Virus record (IMG/VR): IMGVR_UViG_3300009159_000218
Location: 1-30,589 of that record
DNA length: 30,589 nt
DNA from: a virus
Strand: one strand, 5' to 3'
Shown: in pieces, positions 7,443 to 18,041 of the stretch
How positions within the stretch are numbered: the stretch's first letter is position 1
How the letters are laid out: every line of letters begins with the position of its first letter
Translations under genes and position numbers: made by a program
The notes under the pieces: model-generated
What the model was told of the DNA's origin: nothing
Seen by the model: only the letters and a program-made list of their open reading frames with translations
Database searches by the model: none

Positions 7443-7679
7443 TTATTTACTCTGTTTCAACAAAGCAGATAATAGATTTTTTATTTCTGCCATATCGGCG
7501 GATAAATCGTTCACCTGCATCTTTAGGTTATTTATGTCTTCATTTTTGCCATTTATTCTTTCACCCAACTTTTTTCTAGCTTCATTTTCCAATAAAGCAC
7601 CACGCCCCGTCATTAACAGGGCATTGGTGTTGGTGTCTTTTACAAAATTGGTGCCTTCAACTTTTAATAGCATACTCAT
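7443..7679 (-). CDS. Small coiled-coil virion protein (78 aa)
   Basis: Residues 1-30 (LLKVEGTNFVKDTNTNALLMTG) form a KVEGTxFVxDTxxxAL motif that I associate with small proteins beside the giant DUF4815 gene in marine T4-like phages. Residues about 35-75 form a predicted coiled coil (EDINNLKMQVNDLSADMAEIKNLLSALLK). Its start overlaps the stop of the 2074-aa gene (ATGA), indicating translational coupling and perhaps a shared complex. A trimeric connector between the baseplate protein and the following fibre is a reasonable guess, without direct proof. Confidence 0.72.
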   Translation of the reverse strand: MSMLLKVEGTNFVKDTNTNALLMTGRGALLENEARKKLGERINGKNEDINNLKMQVNDLSADMAEIKNLLSALLKQSK

Positions 7680-10600
7680 CCTGCTGGCGTTGCAATAACT
7701 CGCAAATCTCTAACAGTAGGAACAACTGATGGATCACTTGAAGTCATAACAATTTTAATCGAAAACGTTTTAAATGTGTCATATGTAACACCATTAGAAG
7801 AGGTATATGAAACTGAATTCATACTATTGGAAGGACGATACTCATATTCACGGTAAGTTCGATCTAATGATGGTGTAGTTGTTGGATTAATACACACCAT
7901 CTTTTGGTATGGACGATCCACAAACAATGTTGAATCACTAGCAGAAAGCATTTTATAATAAACAGAAACTTCTGAAACACCAGGTTTATTAGCACTCAAA
8001 AATACTCTCATATCACCAGCGTCATAACCATCAGCTAGAGCGATTGGCTTAGTAATATAACGGGCTAGGCAAGGACCGCCAGATGAATCATATTCACTGT
8101 TCAATACAATAGTTGCATTTGCAGTAACAGTAGAAGAACTGCCGACTTTTGGGTATGAAATACTAAAATTGTCTAAGTATCCAGAACCAACTGCTGATAC
8201 ATAAATTCCAACTACGTTACCATTAGCATCAACATTAACATTAGCTGTAGCACCTGTACCGGTTGAACTGGTAATAATAATAGAATTTGCGTTTGTATAA
8301 CCGGAACCACTTGATACGATTGTAAAATCTTCTGGATTAATTTCTGCATTATCTAAGAAATTTTCCCAAATATTAACGCTTGAACCTTCTAACGAAACAA
8401 TTGGAGAAATTGCATCATTTGTGGTCAACATTTCCATTCTGAGGGTAAGGTCATTTTGTGCTTGTATACTTTTTCTACGATAACCAACAGCATAATAACT
8501 ATCATCACCAAAGCCATAGGTAACACCAGGAGAAATTGCTCTAGAAACGGTTTCTTTGTCACCATTGCTTGTGGTCAATTGTACATAACGAGTAAACGAA
8601 ATATCTTTATTTGAAGGAATAATAGAAGTTTCAATCAAACGTAACTTATCAACCTTATAATACTCTGTGTTTTCATTCTGTAACAAATGAATTGCAAGGT
8701 CTTTACTGAACAAACAACGATATAAGGTGAACATCAAATCTTCATTAATGAATGGAGCAAATTCCATAGCATTTTGTGATTTGTACAGTGTTCCAGAATA
8801 CGGTTGTTTATCAACATATTCGTTATTCTTAGTAATTCCACCCTTTTCAGCTTCCCAAAGAATGTGTTCAGGTGAATCTGACACGACAACAAATGCATAC
8901 AAACCAGGTTTCAAATAGACTGGAATATTAAACTTGAAATTTGTTGCTGTGGTATTATCAGTTACCGAAGGATTTTCGGAAATATTAATTTCAGAAGGAT
9001 ATTTTGTTATAACAGATTCTGGAAACCAAAAATCTGAAGAAGGGAAACCATTAACTGTCGGACGAATCTGTATAGTTACTGGAATATTATTTCCATCTTT
9101 TGCTTTGAAAAACAAATTCATACTATCCAAGAAAATACCTGATGGATAAACTGCTTCATCAATATAAAAAGTTTGCGCTAAAGGATCAACGTTGTATGTG
9201 TATAATAGTTTTACTCCGGCAGGTTTGGATCCTATCAATCTATCGGAGGTTAGGGTTCCAATAACTTGATAACTAACATCAATATTGAAAACAGTATCGA
9301 CTAAGGTAGTCTTATTTTCCGTTATTCCTGATGCGGTATAAATTTTATCAGCAAAAGAAATAGCATCCGCATCATAGGTATTATTGAACGATTCTGTTTG
9401 ACGGAAATTTCTTTGACCTGAACGGAATGTAGCTGGTGGCATATAGAATACACCGCCAGCTTGACCAAGTTTATTTGTTTTATTGTCACCAATAGTGTAT
9501 GTTACGCGGGTTGGATTACCTCTGAGAGGAGTTGGCACAATTCCGGCCATAATACCGATTGTTGCTATGGAAGTTGTTGCAACTTTCGTAGTTCCGTTAT
9601 ATGCAGTAATTACAGTTTGATAACCAATGCCTTCTTCTGGACCCACAAGAGTCGATTTATGATTGCGAATAAGAGTCAATGTTTTACCAACATAATAACC
9701 ATTTACAGAAGATGCTTCAGGTTCTAATGTGAAAAGGTTAAAATCTAATTTTCCAACACCAGAATGATGTTCTTCTACAGTAGAAATTCTAAAAAATTTA
9801 CCGCTATCTAAACCATAAACATATTTGTTTGTTAAAGGTTTTCCAGTCTCGTTAATGATAGAAACATTAGCTGAACCTGTTTCACTTACAACCACAAATG
9901 CGGCATCATAAGAAGTGTTTCCGCTTATCAAACTTGATAAGTTAGCAGTCAAATCGGAAATCGTATTTGCAATAAGTATCGCTTCACTTGCAATTAATTG
10001 TGTGTTTGCATTTAATGTGACTTTGTTAGGTACAACAATATATTTGTCTACATTAGTATCATCAAAGAAAGAATATGTTATTGTTTTTGGACGTAAACCT
10101 TCATTGATAAAAAGAATCTGTCTAGGTTTCATATATGGTTGAATAGCCAAATCAGTAACAAAACTACCAACTGTAACCTCTGAAGAAGAAGATGCAATTC
10201 CTTTTTCTTTTAATTCAGCACCTTTTGATATGTACGTATTGTCATTATATGCTTGATAAACACCAATAGTACGTTGATCTATTGCTACCTCAAACGGTTT
10301 ACCTTGAGCTTCTCTTAAAGTTTTATACCATTTAGCATCGGCAATTTGTGCAAATGGACTATCTTTATCATCTCTCCAAGCTGGAGTTTTGTCCGAAATA
10401 TATTTGAATGCATCATTTACAAAATTGAACGCAGTTGTGAGACCTTGTGTCGAATTCAATACTACTTTACTAACGTAACCAGTGTCAACATCTCCTGTAA
10501 ATTCAGGAAACAATTTCATTTTACCACGGAAATTGGCAAACTGTGCATTTGCAATAGCTATTGATTTTGTAGCATAAGGTTGTTCAATGACTTTCGTTGG

Positions 10601-13600
10601 AGTATAAGAAATCATCATAACTTTTTTGGTGCCTGAACCTGCGATATATGCTGATCCTGTTGTACCATTAGCTCTTGGAATTAATTTTACAGTACTCATC
10701 AATGATGCTGGTTGCAAAACCCCATTATCAATCAAGTTACGGTTATCGGTACCAACATCTCCGCGAGTTGCTTGGAAATCTTTAGATGTAAAATTATCTA
10801 CAAGTATACCATATTTCGAACGTTCGAGTCCATTAGCATCTAAAACTTTAGTCGATGCAGCATCTTTTTCTAATGTGTTCAATGAAACATAATATTCCAA
10901 TCCGCGAATTCTATCATCAAAGCCTTGAATATCTTGCATCGTAAAACGGCGATGATTTTTAAAATCAGCACGAATTTCTTTTACCGTTTCTGTATAAGGA
11001 GGAATATACAAAGTATAAATCAACATGTCTTTATCACTAACAGGTGGAACTGTTGGTGAAATGGCTGATTGTCCATTAATAATGGAGATTTCTTTTGAAG
11101 ATTTAATTACAACTTGGTCAATTCGTGACAAATAATAATCAAAATTTGTTTTAACTGTTTCTAGTGGTTCTGGATTTAATGCACCATAGAGTGTGCTTGC
11201 ACCAATACTACGTGTTGGTCTAAAGTCAAATGCCGAACGTAAAGAAACTAATTTTTTATCTTCACTATTGTTAAATTTAGAAATTTGAGAATATGAGAAA
11301 TTTGAACCGGCCTGTAGATAAGATTCGAGAGTAAATAGCCCACTGCCGCCTGTAGCAGGTGAGGAAATATGTTTCAAATATTTGTATTGAACAAATAAAG
11401 TTCCACGAGGAGCTGAATAACCACGTTTCAATTTAAGGGTTGCATGGTCGTAATGTGTTTTACGTTGTCCGTTATCAAATTCATAACTGTCTGTAATATT
11501 ATATGAAGAGTCGCCAATCATAGCAGTTGATACGTTAGCAACAGGACTCTTAGAATCATAGATGCTGACGATTTGATAAACATCAGGTACTTGTAAACTT
11601 ACAACTTTACCCGGTGTACGCAAATCGTTTAAAATGGACGCATCGGTAAAATTGGTTGCACCAACAGAAGTAAATACTTTACCTCCAGAAAATGTTGTAA
11701 CTGCACCAGTTGTATTTGAACTAGGCAAAGTATTCAGACCACCCATTTCATAGGGTACGGCTAAATGTGTATCATCACTTAACGGAATAAATTGTTTGCC
11801 TCTGGTCGAACCGGTCGAACCATTTTCGGCATTATTTACCTTTGTCGTAATTAACAAATCAACTGATACTCCAGGAACAACCAAATTAACAGTGAACTGT
11901 GTTGGTGAAACTGCGGTTACTGTATAATTATTATTTGCCAAGCTAAGAACTGTATTTGCATAAATTCCATAACGTGTGTTGCTTGCAGTTCCACTACGAA
12001 CGAAACAAATAATGTTATTCAAAATTAATGGATCAGTAAGAACACCAGGAGAACCAGTAAATGCAAAAGTATCTGTACCGCCAGCGTTGATTGTAATAGA
12101 ACCACCAGCATCAGTTGTACGGTTCAAGTATGATTTTCTGGCATACAAGTCCATATTATTGATTGTTCCAGATTTAATAGCTTCATAAGGAACATCAAAT
12201 ATTAAGGAGTTTCTTTTTGGATCACTGATATTAACAAAACCAGTTGCGGCGTCTTTAGATTCTGTATTAATATTACCTGCAAATGATAGATAAGTTCCAT
12301 CACTTAATACTAACGATTCCGCATTTCTCAAACTTGATTCAATAGAAAATGTATTACCATTTGCGGCACTAGGAATAAGAGAAAGATTTGTAGATAATGT
12401 AACTGTATTTGCTGTAGAATTTGATGATGCAATAGGAATAGGACCAGCAGAACTTAAATCGCCAGAAGTAATTCTGAAAAACATATTCGCATAAGCATTT
12501 GCTCCTGCAGTAGTTGAAAATCCGGCTGGTAACTGTATTATAGTATTTGTTGAACCAGTAGGAACTGTTCCTGTAATAGATGCAGTATTAGCACCAAATA
12601 CATTAACGGAAAAAGTATGTGTTGTTCCATTAGACGAATTTGTAGCATCATTATAACGCATCATATTGGCATTCAATGTACCAATTTTTGTAGAGTTATA
12701 TGTTGTTGTCGTTGATGTATTAATTGATGTGTGTGGAACAGAATGAATATCTAAGCTAGGAAAAGTCGTAATGTCTAAAGTTCCTCTTACGCTATCCAAA
12801 ATTAATGAACTATCATAGTTTGTCGGAAGATCATAATCTGAAACTGATGAATATTCTCCACCTCTTTTTACTTGTATTCTAGATGGAGCAATTGTTTCAA
12901 ATTCGTAACCGTTAATATATGCTTTACCTGGATCAAGAACAACATCGAAAAATCCATTAGCACTATCACCTTCTTCCAAGGTTATAATAAACGGATTGAC
13001 TGTATAATTACCAGATTCATCAAACGTGCGGCGAGCCAACATGGTCTCAATTTCGCTGTAAATAGGATAATTAATTTCCTTTGTACGAATACCATCAACC
13101 AAACGTACAATTTCAAAGAATGAAGAAATATCAGCAGAATCTAAAGTTCTTGTGGCCAGTGCCGGTACAATTTGATAACGGTTTGCGCCTGGAGCTTGAT
13201 AGTTGAATGCATCTTGAGCTGGATCTAATAATGAATTATCATCAATCTCATCAACAATTTTTTCAGTGAATTCTAGACCAATTTTATAAGATGGAGATTT
13301 ATTAATTGTAGCAGTGCTACCCAAACGATAAAATAGTTCGACAATACCGTACTGAGGAACAACTTTAATAAATTGTCCTTTGAAATAATAAACTCCTTCT
13401 TGGATGTAAGCAACGTAAGAGCCGCCAGTTGCATTAGTTGCTACAGCAGTTGCAAATATATTTTTGCCTTGAATTTGAAGTGTATCACCTTCAGCAAATC
13501 TATCTCCGCTTTGGTATTTCAAAACAATTACTGGATTACCCGATGTTGTATCTACCGCAATAACTTTACCTACCGCTTCTTTGCCTGTAATATTTGTAGG

Positions 13601-13900
13601 ATCATAAGTTATAACAATTTGATTCAGGAAGTCAGTAACGGAAATATCTTGATTTTCATATTGTGGTTGCAAAATTACATAATTGGCTTTATCATCTAAT
13701 GAAACTCTACCTCCGAGAACTGGACTACCATTCTTAAAAATATTATTACCAAATTTTTCAATTTGATTAGAAAAAATTGTCTGTAATTGTGTCAGTTCTC
13801 TAGCTTGAACTGAATAACCCGGACGAAACAAAACTCGTAAAAAGTTTTTGTTTTCCTCGAAGTCATCGTAATATGGGTCGTAATTGAAAAGAGTTGTCAT
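7676..13900 (-). CDS. Giant baseplate-associated structural protein, DUF4815 type (2074 aa)
   Basis: The N-terminus (FNYDPYYDDFEENKNFLRVLF, then PGYSVQARELTQLQTIFSNQI) is the signature I associate with DUF4815, found in large structural proteins of marine T4-like phages. The long middle is beta-rich. Around residues 1570-1690 is DPLAQTFYIDEAVYPSGIFL followed by PVTIQIRPTVNGFPS and KPGLYAFVVVSD, a conserved segment of the same family. Residues about 1857-1937 contain two GSGY repeats also seen in gp6, gp7 and gp8 here. The C-terminus ends VPTVRDLRVIATPAG. By position, after gp8, it replaces T4 gp9/gp10/gp11 and probably links wedge to fibres; this is inference. It is the longest gene in the window. 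A GAGGA SD precedes ATG 13900. Confidence 0.85.
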   Translation of the reverse strand: MTTLFNYDPYYDDFEENKNFLRVLFRPGYSVQARELTQLQTIFSNQIEKFGNNIFKNGSPVLGGRVSLDDKANYVILQPQYENQDISVTDFLNQIVITYDPTNITGKEAVGKVIAVDTTSGNPVIVLKYQSGDRFAEGDTLQIQGKNIFATAVATNATGGSYVAYIQEGVYYFKGQFIKVVPQYGIVELFYRLGSTATINKSPSYKIGLEFTEKIVDEIDDNSLLDPAQDAFNYQAPGANRYQIVPALATRTLDSADISSFFEIVRLVDGIRTKEINYPIYSEIETMLARRTFDESGNYTVNPFIITLEEGDSANGFFDVVLDPGKAYINGYEFETIAPSRIQVKRGGEYSSVSDYDLPTNYDSSLILDSVRGTLDITTFPSLDIHSVPHTSINTSTTTTYNSTKIGTLNANMMRYNDATNSSNGTTHTFSVNVFGANTASITGTVPTGSTNTIIQLPAGFSTTAGANAYANMFFRITSGDLSSAGPIPIASSNSTANTVTLSTNLSLIPSAANGNTFSIESSLRNAESLVLSDGTYLSFAGNINTESKDAATGFVNISDPKRNSLIFDVPYEAIKSGTINNMDLYARKSYLNRTTDAGGSITINAGGTDTFAFTGSPGVLTDPLILNNIICFVRSGTASNTRYGIYANTVLSLANNNYTVTAVSPTQFTVNLVVPGVSVDLLITTKVNNAENGSTGSTRGKQFIPLSDDTHLAVPYEMGGLNTLPSSNTTGAVTTFSGGKVFTSVGATNFTDASILNDLRTPGKVVSLQVPDVYQIVSIYDSKSPVANVSTAMIGDSSYNITDSYEFDNGQRKTHYDHATLKLKRGYSAPRGTLFVQYKYLKHISSPATGGSGLFTLESYLQAGSNFSYSQISKFNNSEDKKLVSLRSAFDFRPTRSIGASTLYGALNPEPLETVKTNFDYYLSRIDQVVIKSSKEISIINGQSAISPTVPPVSDKDMLIYTLYIPPYTETVKEIRADFKNHRRFTMQDIQGFDDRIRGLEYYVSLNTLEKDAASTKVLDANGLERSKYGILVDNFTSKDFQATRGDVGTDNRNLIDNGVLQPASLMSTVKLIPRANGTTGSAYIAGSGTKKVMMISYTPTKVIEQPYATKSIAIANAQFANFRGKMKLFPEFTGDVDTGYVSKVVLNSTQGLTTAFNFVNDAFKYISDKTPAWRDDKDSPFAQIADAKWYKTLREAQGKPFEVAIDQRTIGVYQAYNDNTYISKGAELKEKGIASSSSEVTVGSFVTDLAIQPYMKPRQILFINEGLRPKTITYSFFDDTNVDKYIVVPNKVTLNANTQLIASEAILIANTISDLTANLSSLISGNTSYDAAFVVVSETGSANVSIINETGKPLTNKYVYGLDSGKFFRISTVEEHHSGVGKLDFNLFTLEPEASSVNGYYVGKTLTLIRNHKSTLVGPEEGIGYQTVITAYNGTTKVATTSIATIGIMAGIVPTPLRGNPTRVTYTIGDNKTNKLGQAGGVFYMPPATFRSGQRNFRQTESFNNTYDADAISFADKIYTASGITENKTTLVDTVFNIDVSYQVIGTLTSDRLIGSKPAGVKLLYTYNVDPLAQTFYIDEAVYPSGIFLDSMNLFFKAKDGNNIPVTIQIRPTVNGFPSSDFWFPESVITKYPSEINISENPSVTDNTTATNFKFNIPVYLKPGLYAFVVVSDSPEHILWEAEKGGITKNNEYVDKQPYSGTLYKSQNAMEFAPFINEDLMFTLYRCLFSKDLAIHLLQNENTEYYKVDKLRLIETSIIPSNKDISFTRYVQLTTSNGDKETVSRAISPGVTYGFGDDSYYAVGYRRKSIQAQNDLTLRMEMLTTNDAISPIVSLEGSSVNIWENFLDNAEINPEDFTIVSSGSGYTNANSIIITSSTGTGATANVNVDANGNVVGIYVSAVGSGYLDNFSISYPKVGSSSTVTANATIVLNSEYDSSGGPCLARYITKPIALADGYDAGDMRVFLSANKPGVSEVSVYYKMLSASDSTLFVDRPYQKMVCINPTTTPSLDRTYREYEYRPSNSMNSVSYTSSNGVTYDTFKTFSIKIVMTSSDPSVVPTVRDLRVIATPAG

Positions 13901-13911
13901 TTATTCCTCGT

Positions 13912-15240
13912 TTAGAAACTCATTATGAAACGGATTCTTTCCGTTTGTGAGGGATCTCTCGAAATCGGCAGCTTATCTGCTATGTATAAAATCTTTCCTG
14001 AGAAAAGATCCAATGTTGGTTGTACGATTGAGTTCACAACTCGGATTGATCCTGAGCTAAGTCCTTTAATCGCTTGATTATTCTGTAAGGTGCCATGTAT
14101 GTTATTTAGATACAGATAATTTTGTACTTCATCAAAAGAAATAACTTCAGCAGTAAAAGTTGCATCTGCAAATGTTGTGCCTTGAAAAACGGTCTCATCA
14201 TTATTATAGTCACCTACACCAGGAGAAGTTTTGATACGTGTATACATTGTGTAAAATGTATCTGTGGCTAATTTAGTGGTTCCTTGATTAAAGGGGTTCT
14301 GTAGAAGTGTGATTTCTCTAAAATCATTTTCTGTAGGCAATTTACCAGATTCGTCACCAGTAAATTCTACGTTAAAAATGATTGTTGATGCACCCAATTC
14401 ATATACTGGATCATAACCATGTCCGTCATGTGGAGCAATTGAAATTGTAGCGGATGCACCTGTGCCAACACCACCAGTTACATCAGTAAATGCAACATTA
14501 GCATATGTATAATCGAAACCTCTATTTTGAATAATTATGTTTTGTATACGCCCACTAGAAACGTTAGCTTTTAAAATGGCTCCGGTACCGTCACCAGTAA
14601 CTGAAATAATACTTTGTACTGTTCCATTAGTATAGTTATTACCCGCGTTGGTAATTTTAACAATATCAATCGAACCACCAACCGCAGCAGCACGAACAAA
14701 TTTATTGTAAGTTATTGGCATCCAATCATCGCTTAGAAATTTTTGTTTCTGTAGCGAAGTCAGAGTGTTCATGTATTTCCACTTATAACCATCTGAAGTC
14801 AAAATGTATGGTTCTTCTAATGATGTTGTAGATAATGTCAAAGTTGGTTCTACGGTGGATACAACATTTGAGGAAACGTTAGATAAACATTTAAAAACTT
14901 GGTCACTCTTGTTTAGAACATAAAAGTTTCCTGTAGAAAGATATGTAGAGTATACCGTATTTGCTGCCCAATTTATTCTGGGAACAACAAGCGATGCATT
15001 CTCCAAAGATAGCTGTTTGGCGTAAATTCCTCTTCTATAGTATTCATTTATAGCTCCATCATCTTCTTTTGGAGTAGGAGGAATTTCAGTACCGGAGTTC
15101 CATGGAAGAGGTTTGCCGATAGTAGCATAGATATATGTTTTTTTCGCATCTGGCAAGTAAGAATTTGATGTTAAATCAAGCAAATTGTATACTTGTTTAG
15201 CCATCAAGATTTTGAAATTTTTTGTAAGTAATGCTGACAT
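13912..15240 (-). CDS. 8: Baseplate wedge subunit gp8 (442 aa)
   Basis: The N-terminus fits T4 gp8: TKNFKILMAKQVYN, then TYIYATIGKPLPWNSGTE. It is followed by a conserved SLVVPRINWAANTVYSTY and the VLNKSDQVFKCLSN strand, DGYKWKYM, and the C-terminal ILYIADKLPISRDPSQTERI with RFIMSF. T4 gp8 is 334 aa; the extra length here is largely an insertion at about residues 190-265 made of two GxxYT beta repeats (VKITNAGNNYTNG and IIIQNRGFDYTYA). In T4, gp8 is a dimeric wedge component joining gp7 and gp10. The start at 15240 lies 8 nt after the gp7-position gene. An internal Met at residue 13 is possible but would remove conserved sequence. Confidence 0.92.
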   Translation of the reverse strand: MSALLTKNFKILMAKQVYNLLDLTSNSYLPDAKKTYIYATIGKPLPWNSGTEIPPTPKEDDGAINEYYRRGIYAKQLSLENASLVVPRINWAANTVYSTYLSTGNFYVLNKSDQVFKCLSNVSSNVVSTVEPTLTLSTTSLEEPYILTSDGYKWKYMNTLTSLQKQKFLSDDWMPITYNKFVRAAAVGGSIDIVKITNAGNNYTNGTVQSIISVTGDGTGAILKANVSSGRIQNIIIQNRGFDYTYANVAFTDVTGGVGTGASATISIAPHDGHGYDPVYELGASTIIFNVEFTGDESGKLPTENDFREITLLQNPFNQGTTKLATDTFYTMYTRIKTSPGVGDYNNDETVFQGTTFADATFTAEVISFDEVQNYLYLNNIHGTLQNNQAIKGLSSGSIRVVNSIVQPTLDLFSGKILYIADKLPISRDPSQTERIRFIMSF

Positions 15241-15248
15241 AATTCTAT

Positions 15249-18041
15249 TTATCTACTTTTTTGAACGGTTGCCAATAAAGAACTACCATTTTGTTTAAAA
15301 TTAGTATCTACAATAATTGTATTAGCATTTACTGAAACAACTTTTTTAATCAAGTCATATACAACATTTATGGTTGCTGAAGTTGAAGTTACATTTATTG
15401 TCGTGTTTAAGACTGCATAGTAAGAATTACTGACTTCTTTAATTGAAACTGTATTTCCTGTTGAAAGATAGATCGTATCACCTTCCAACAGGTCATTAAT
15501 AAAGTTGACGCTATTTGAAGAACCAAACAAGACATTTGACCCAGAAACTACATTTACAGTATTTGCAAGGCGTTTATTAACACCATAAACAATAACGAAA
15601 TCTGCAACATTAACTGAGGCTGCAAGATTAGCAGAAACATTGGAGGTATAAATTGTATTAGCACCATTTGCGACATTATATGTGTAACTCAAAGGAAATA
15701 AACTGCTAGTATCAATCAAACTATTAACAAAATTGACATTTTCTTGATTATCATCAATTCGGGTAATAAAACTTTTTGTTCCTATAGGATGTGAAATATC
15801 ATCCAATGGCTTTTTGAATTTATTGTAATCAGTTTTTGTTTTAATAATATAAGAAAAGTTGTGATATTTCTTACCATCTTGTAGTTTTTTGTCTGCACTA
15901 ATTTGTCCGTCAGTATTTAAATAAATTCCAGGATAACGAATCAATCCATTCTCAAATTTCGCGGTAGCTTTAGCACGACCATCACCATAATATGTTACTG
16001 AATTTACAATTGAAGATATAGAATTATCATCTGATTTTAATGATTGTCCAATAGTAACTGTCCCTCTATAATTAAATACTCTTAATAAACCAGTTGCGGG
16101 ATTAAATGCATCAACTGTTGCTTTAAATGTTGTTGATACGTTTGATGATCCTTGATATATTACAGTGTTTGAAACAAAAAGTTGTCCCGTAGTAACATTA
16201 CTCAATATAATATCAGCATTACGTAAAGAAATAGTAGGAGACGAAACATAATCATAACCATAACTCAAAACTCTTATACTAGAAATTGCACCAATTCTTG
16301 TGGTGTCTAAACTGAACTGCTCGCCGTCACCAGTAACTTCACTCACTATCAAAGAAGCATTTGCACCAGAAACTGATTGTACACTTAATGTAGGCAAAGA
16401 ATCTCTAGTGTAACCTTCACCGCCAATAATGTAGGCGCCACTTGAGTGGTTATTTACTGTAACAGTTTTAATTCCATTGTTGCCTGAATATAATTGCGAT
16501 ACGTATGCATTTGCACCATAGCCAGAGCCGCCGCTGAATTTAATAACATTGTTCAGTGCATAACCATTACCGCCATTGATAACATTTATTCTGCCAATAG
16601 ATCCAATATTATATAAATCATTACGATTTAATTTATAGATGGAAACTCCAGATATATCGTTGGGAAATAAATCTGCAAATCCAAGAGTATTTGTCGTTAC
16701 ATCTCCAACTACCAAAATTTGTTCATAGCGATTATTTAAAAATAATCTAACCAAATCTCCATTTTGAAAAAATGTTGCAAAATTTATTGTATTATCTGTT
16801 ATTATCCTGGTGTTTTTAACAATGTTTACGGATGAAGAAACTAGAGTATCACCATTATTCTCATTGTATAAGCTATAAGCATTTAATATGGGTTTATTTC
16901 TATAACCACCACCAGAACCGGTTAGAGTTACAAATGCCATTGGATAAACATTAAACGAAGTGCTGGTTGAAACTGTACGAATTATATTGTTCTCAACAAC
17001 AGCGATATTAGGATACAATGTATTCAATGTGCTGATTGACATATTTGAAACATTAATCGTTCTGAATGTGTTTTCATCTAGCAGAACCAATTCAGCTTTA
17101 GCTTCTGTACCAAAACTTGAACCTTCAAAGCCACCGGTGAAATCTAAAATTACACTATTTGGTGCAACGTCTTGTTTTCTAAAGCCAAATCCACCATTAT
17201 CAATCGCAATATCCGTAATACCGCCAGATGTTGTTTGCCCAACATATGCTATAGCGCCGATTGGATTGTTAGCAAGTGGATTTAAACCTCCAACAATAGT
17301 AACTGGATCTCCAAGATATCCAGTTGTTACATCATAACCGTTATAGTATAAACCTCTATTCAGTGGATCAATTTTTATTTCAGATAATGCACCAACTAAA
17401 CGACCAGAAACAGTTACATTGCTAATTCCATTATTGTATGTTGCAGTAACTGTTTCACCTGTAGTGAATAAACGAGTAATATTGGAAATATAAACTTCAA
17501 TGTATGTGATACCAAGTTGTCGGTCAACTGAACGTAAGACCTTTTCAACCACTGCGGTAGCTTTTGATGTTTGTCCAGTCAATAGAGTTTTTTCGATGTT
17601 GAGAATATTCGAGTCTGCGGTATCAATTCTTAATGCAAGAGGCAGAACCCACTTACCATCAGATGTTTTTAGAATATCATCTTTTGGATAATAAATGTCA
17701 ATATTTTCGTTATATAATGCTTTAAAAAGAAATTTAATTGACTGTTGAGTACCGTTTGTGCGATAAAATTCCGCTACCAATTTTAAAAACAATCTCTTAT
17801 CGGCCACAATTTCACTAGGAAAATACGGCATCAATTGACGTTTGATTTGTTCTAAGTAATATTCATCAGCATTATCAATATCATAAGAATTTTTAATATT
17901 AAATAGTCCATCGGAAACCATATGAGTAGTTTCTAACCATTCATAGTATTTCTCTAGAAAGGTAACAAATTTTGGATATTCGCTACGTACAAAACCAGGA
18001 ACCTGATTTCTTACAAGACTAGAAGTTAAAACTTTTTCCAT
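15249..18041 (-). CDS. 7: Baseplate wedge protein, gp7 position (930 aa)
   Basis: The N-terminal 125 residues (LVRNQVPGFVRSEYPKFVTF, LEKYYEWLE, FYRTNGTQQSIKFLFKALYN, DIYYPKDDILKTSDGKWVLP) form a well-conserved helical domain of large baseplate proteins in T4-like and other myophages. The rest is beta-rich. It includes several GxGY-type repeats at about residues 240-320 and 480-610 and a C-terminal region with SFITRIDDNQENVNF. T4 gp7 is 1032 aa and lies between genes 6 and 8, exactly as here. The gp7 label therefore rests on gene order and size plus the family N-terminus, not on visible similarity to T4 gp7 itself. The start overlaps the gp6 stop (TAATG), which implies coupled translation. Confidence 0.75.
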   Translation of the reverse strand: MEKVLTSSLVRNQVPGFVRSEYPKFVTFLEKYYEWLETTHMVSDGLFNIKNSYDIDNADEYYLEQIKRQLMPYFPSEIVADKRLFLKLVAEFYRTNGTQQSIKFLFKALYNENIDIYYPKDDILKTSDGKWVLPLALRIDTADSNILNIEKTLLTGQTSKATAVVEKVLRSVDRQLGITYIEVYISNITRLFTTGETVTATYNNGISNVTVSGRLVGALSEIKIDPLNRGLYYNGYDVTTGYLGDPVTIVGGLNPLANNPIGAIAYVGQTTSGGITDIAIDNGGFGFRKQDVAPNSVILDFTGGFEGSSFGTEAKAELVLLDENTFRTINVSNMSISTLNTLYPNIAVVENNIIRTVSTSTSFNVYPMAFVTLTGSGGGYRNKPILNAYSLYNENNGDTLVSSSVNIVKNTRIITDNTINFATFFQNGDLVRLFLNNRYEQILVVGDVTTNTLGFADLFPNDISGVSIYKLNRNDLYNIGSIGRINVINGGNGYALNNVIKFSGGSGYGANAYVSQLYSGNNGIKTVTVNNHSSGAYIIGGEGYTRDSLPTLSVQSVSGANASLIVSEVTGDGEQFSLDTTRIGAISSIRVLSYGYDYVSSPTISLRNADIILSNVTTGQLFVSNTVIYQGSSNVSTTFKATVDAFNPATGLLRVFNYRGTVTIGQSLKSDDNSISSIVNSVTYYGDGRAKATAKFENGLIRYPGIYLNTDGQISADKKLQDGKKYHNFSYIIKTKTDYNKFKKPLDDISHPIGTKSFITRIDDNQENVNFVNSLIDTSSLFPLSYTYNVANGANTIYTSNVSANLAASVNVADFVIVYGVNKRLANTVNVVSGSNVLFGSSNSVNFINDLLEGDTIYLSTGNTVSIKEVSNSYYAVLNTTINVTSTSATINVVYDLIKKVVSVNANTIIVDTNFKQNGSSLLATVQKSR

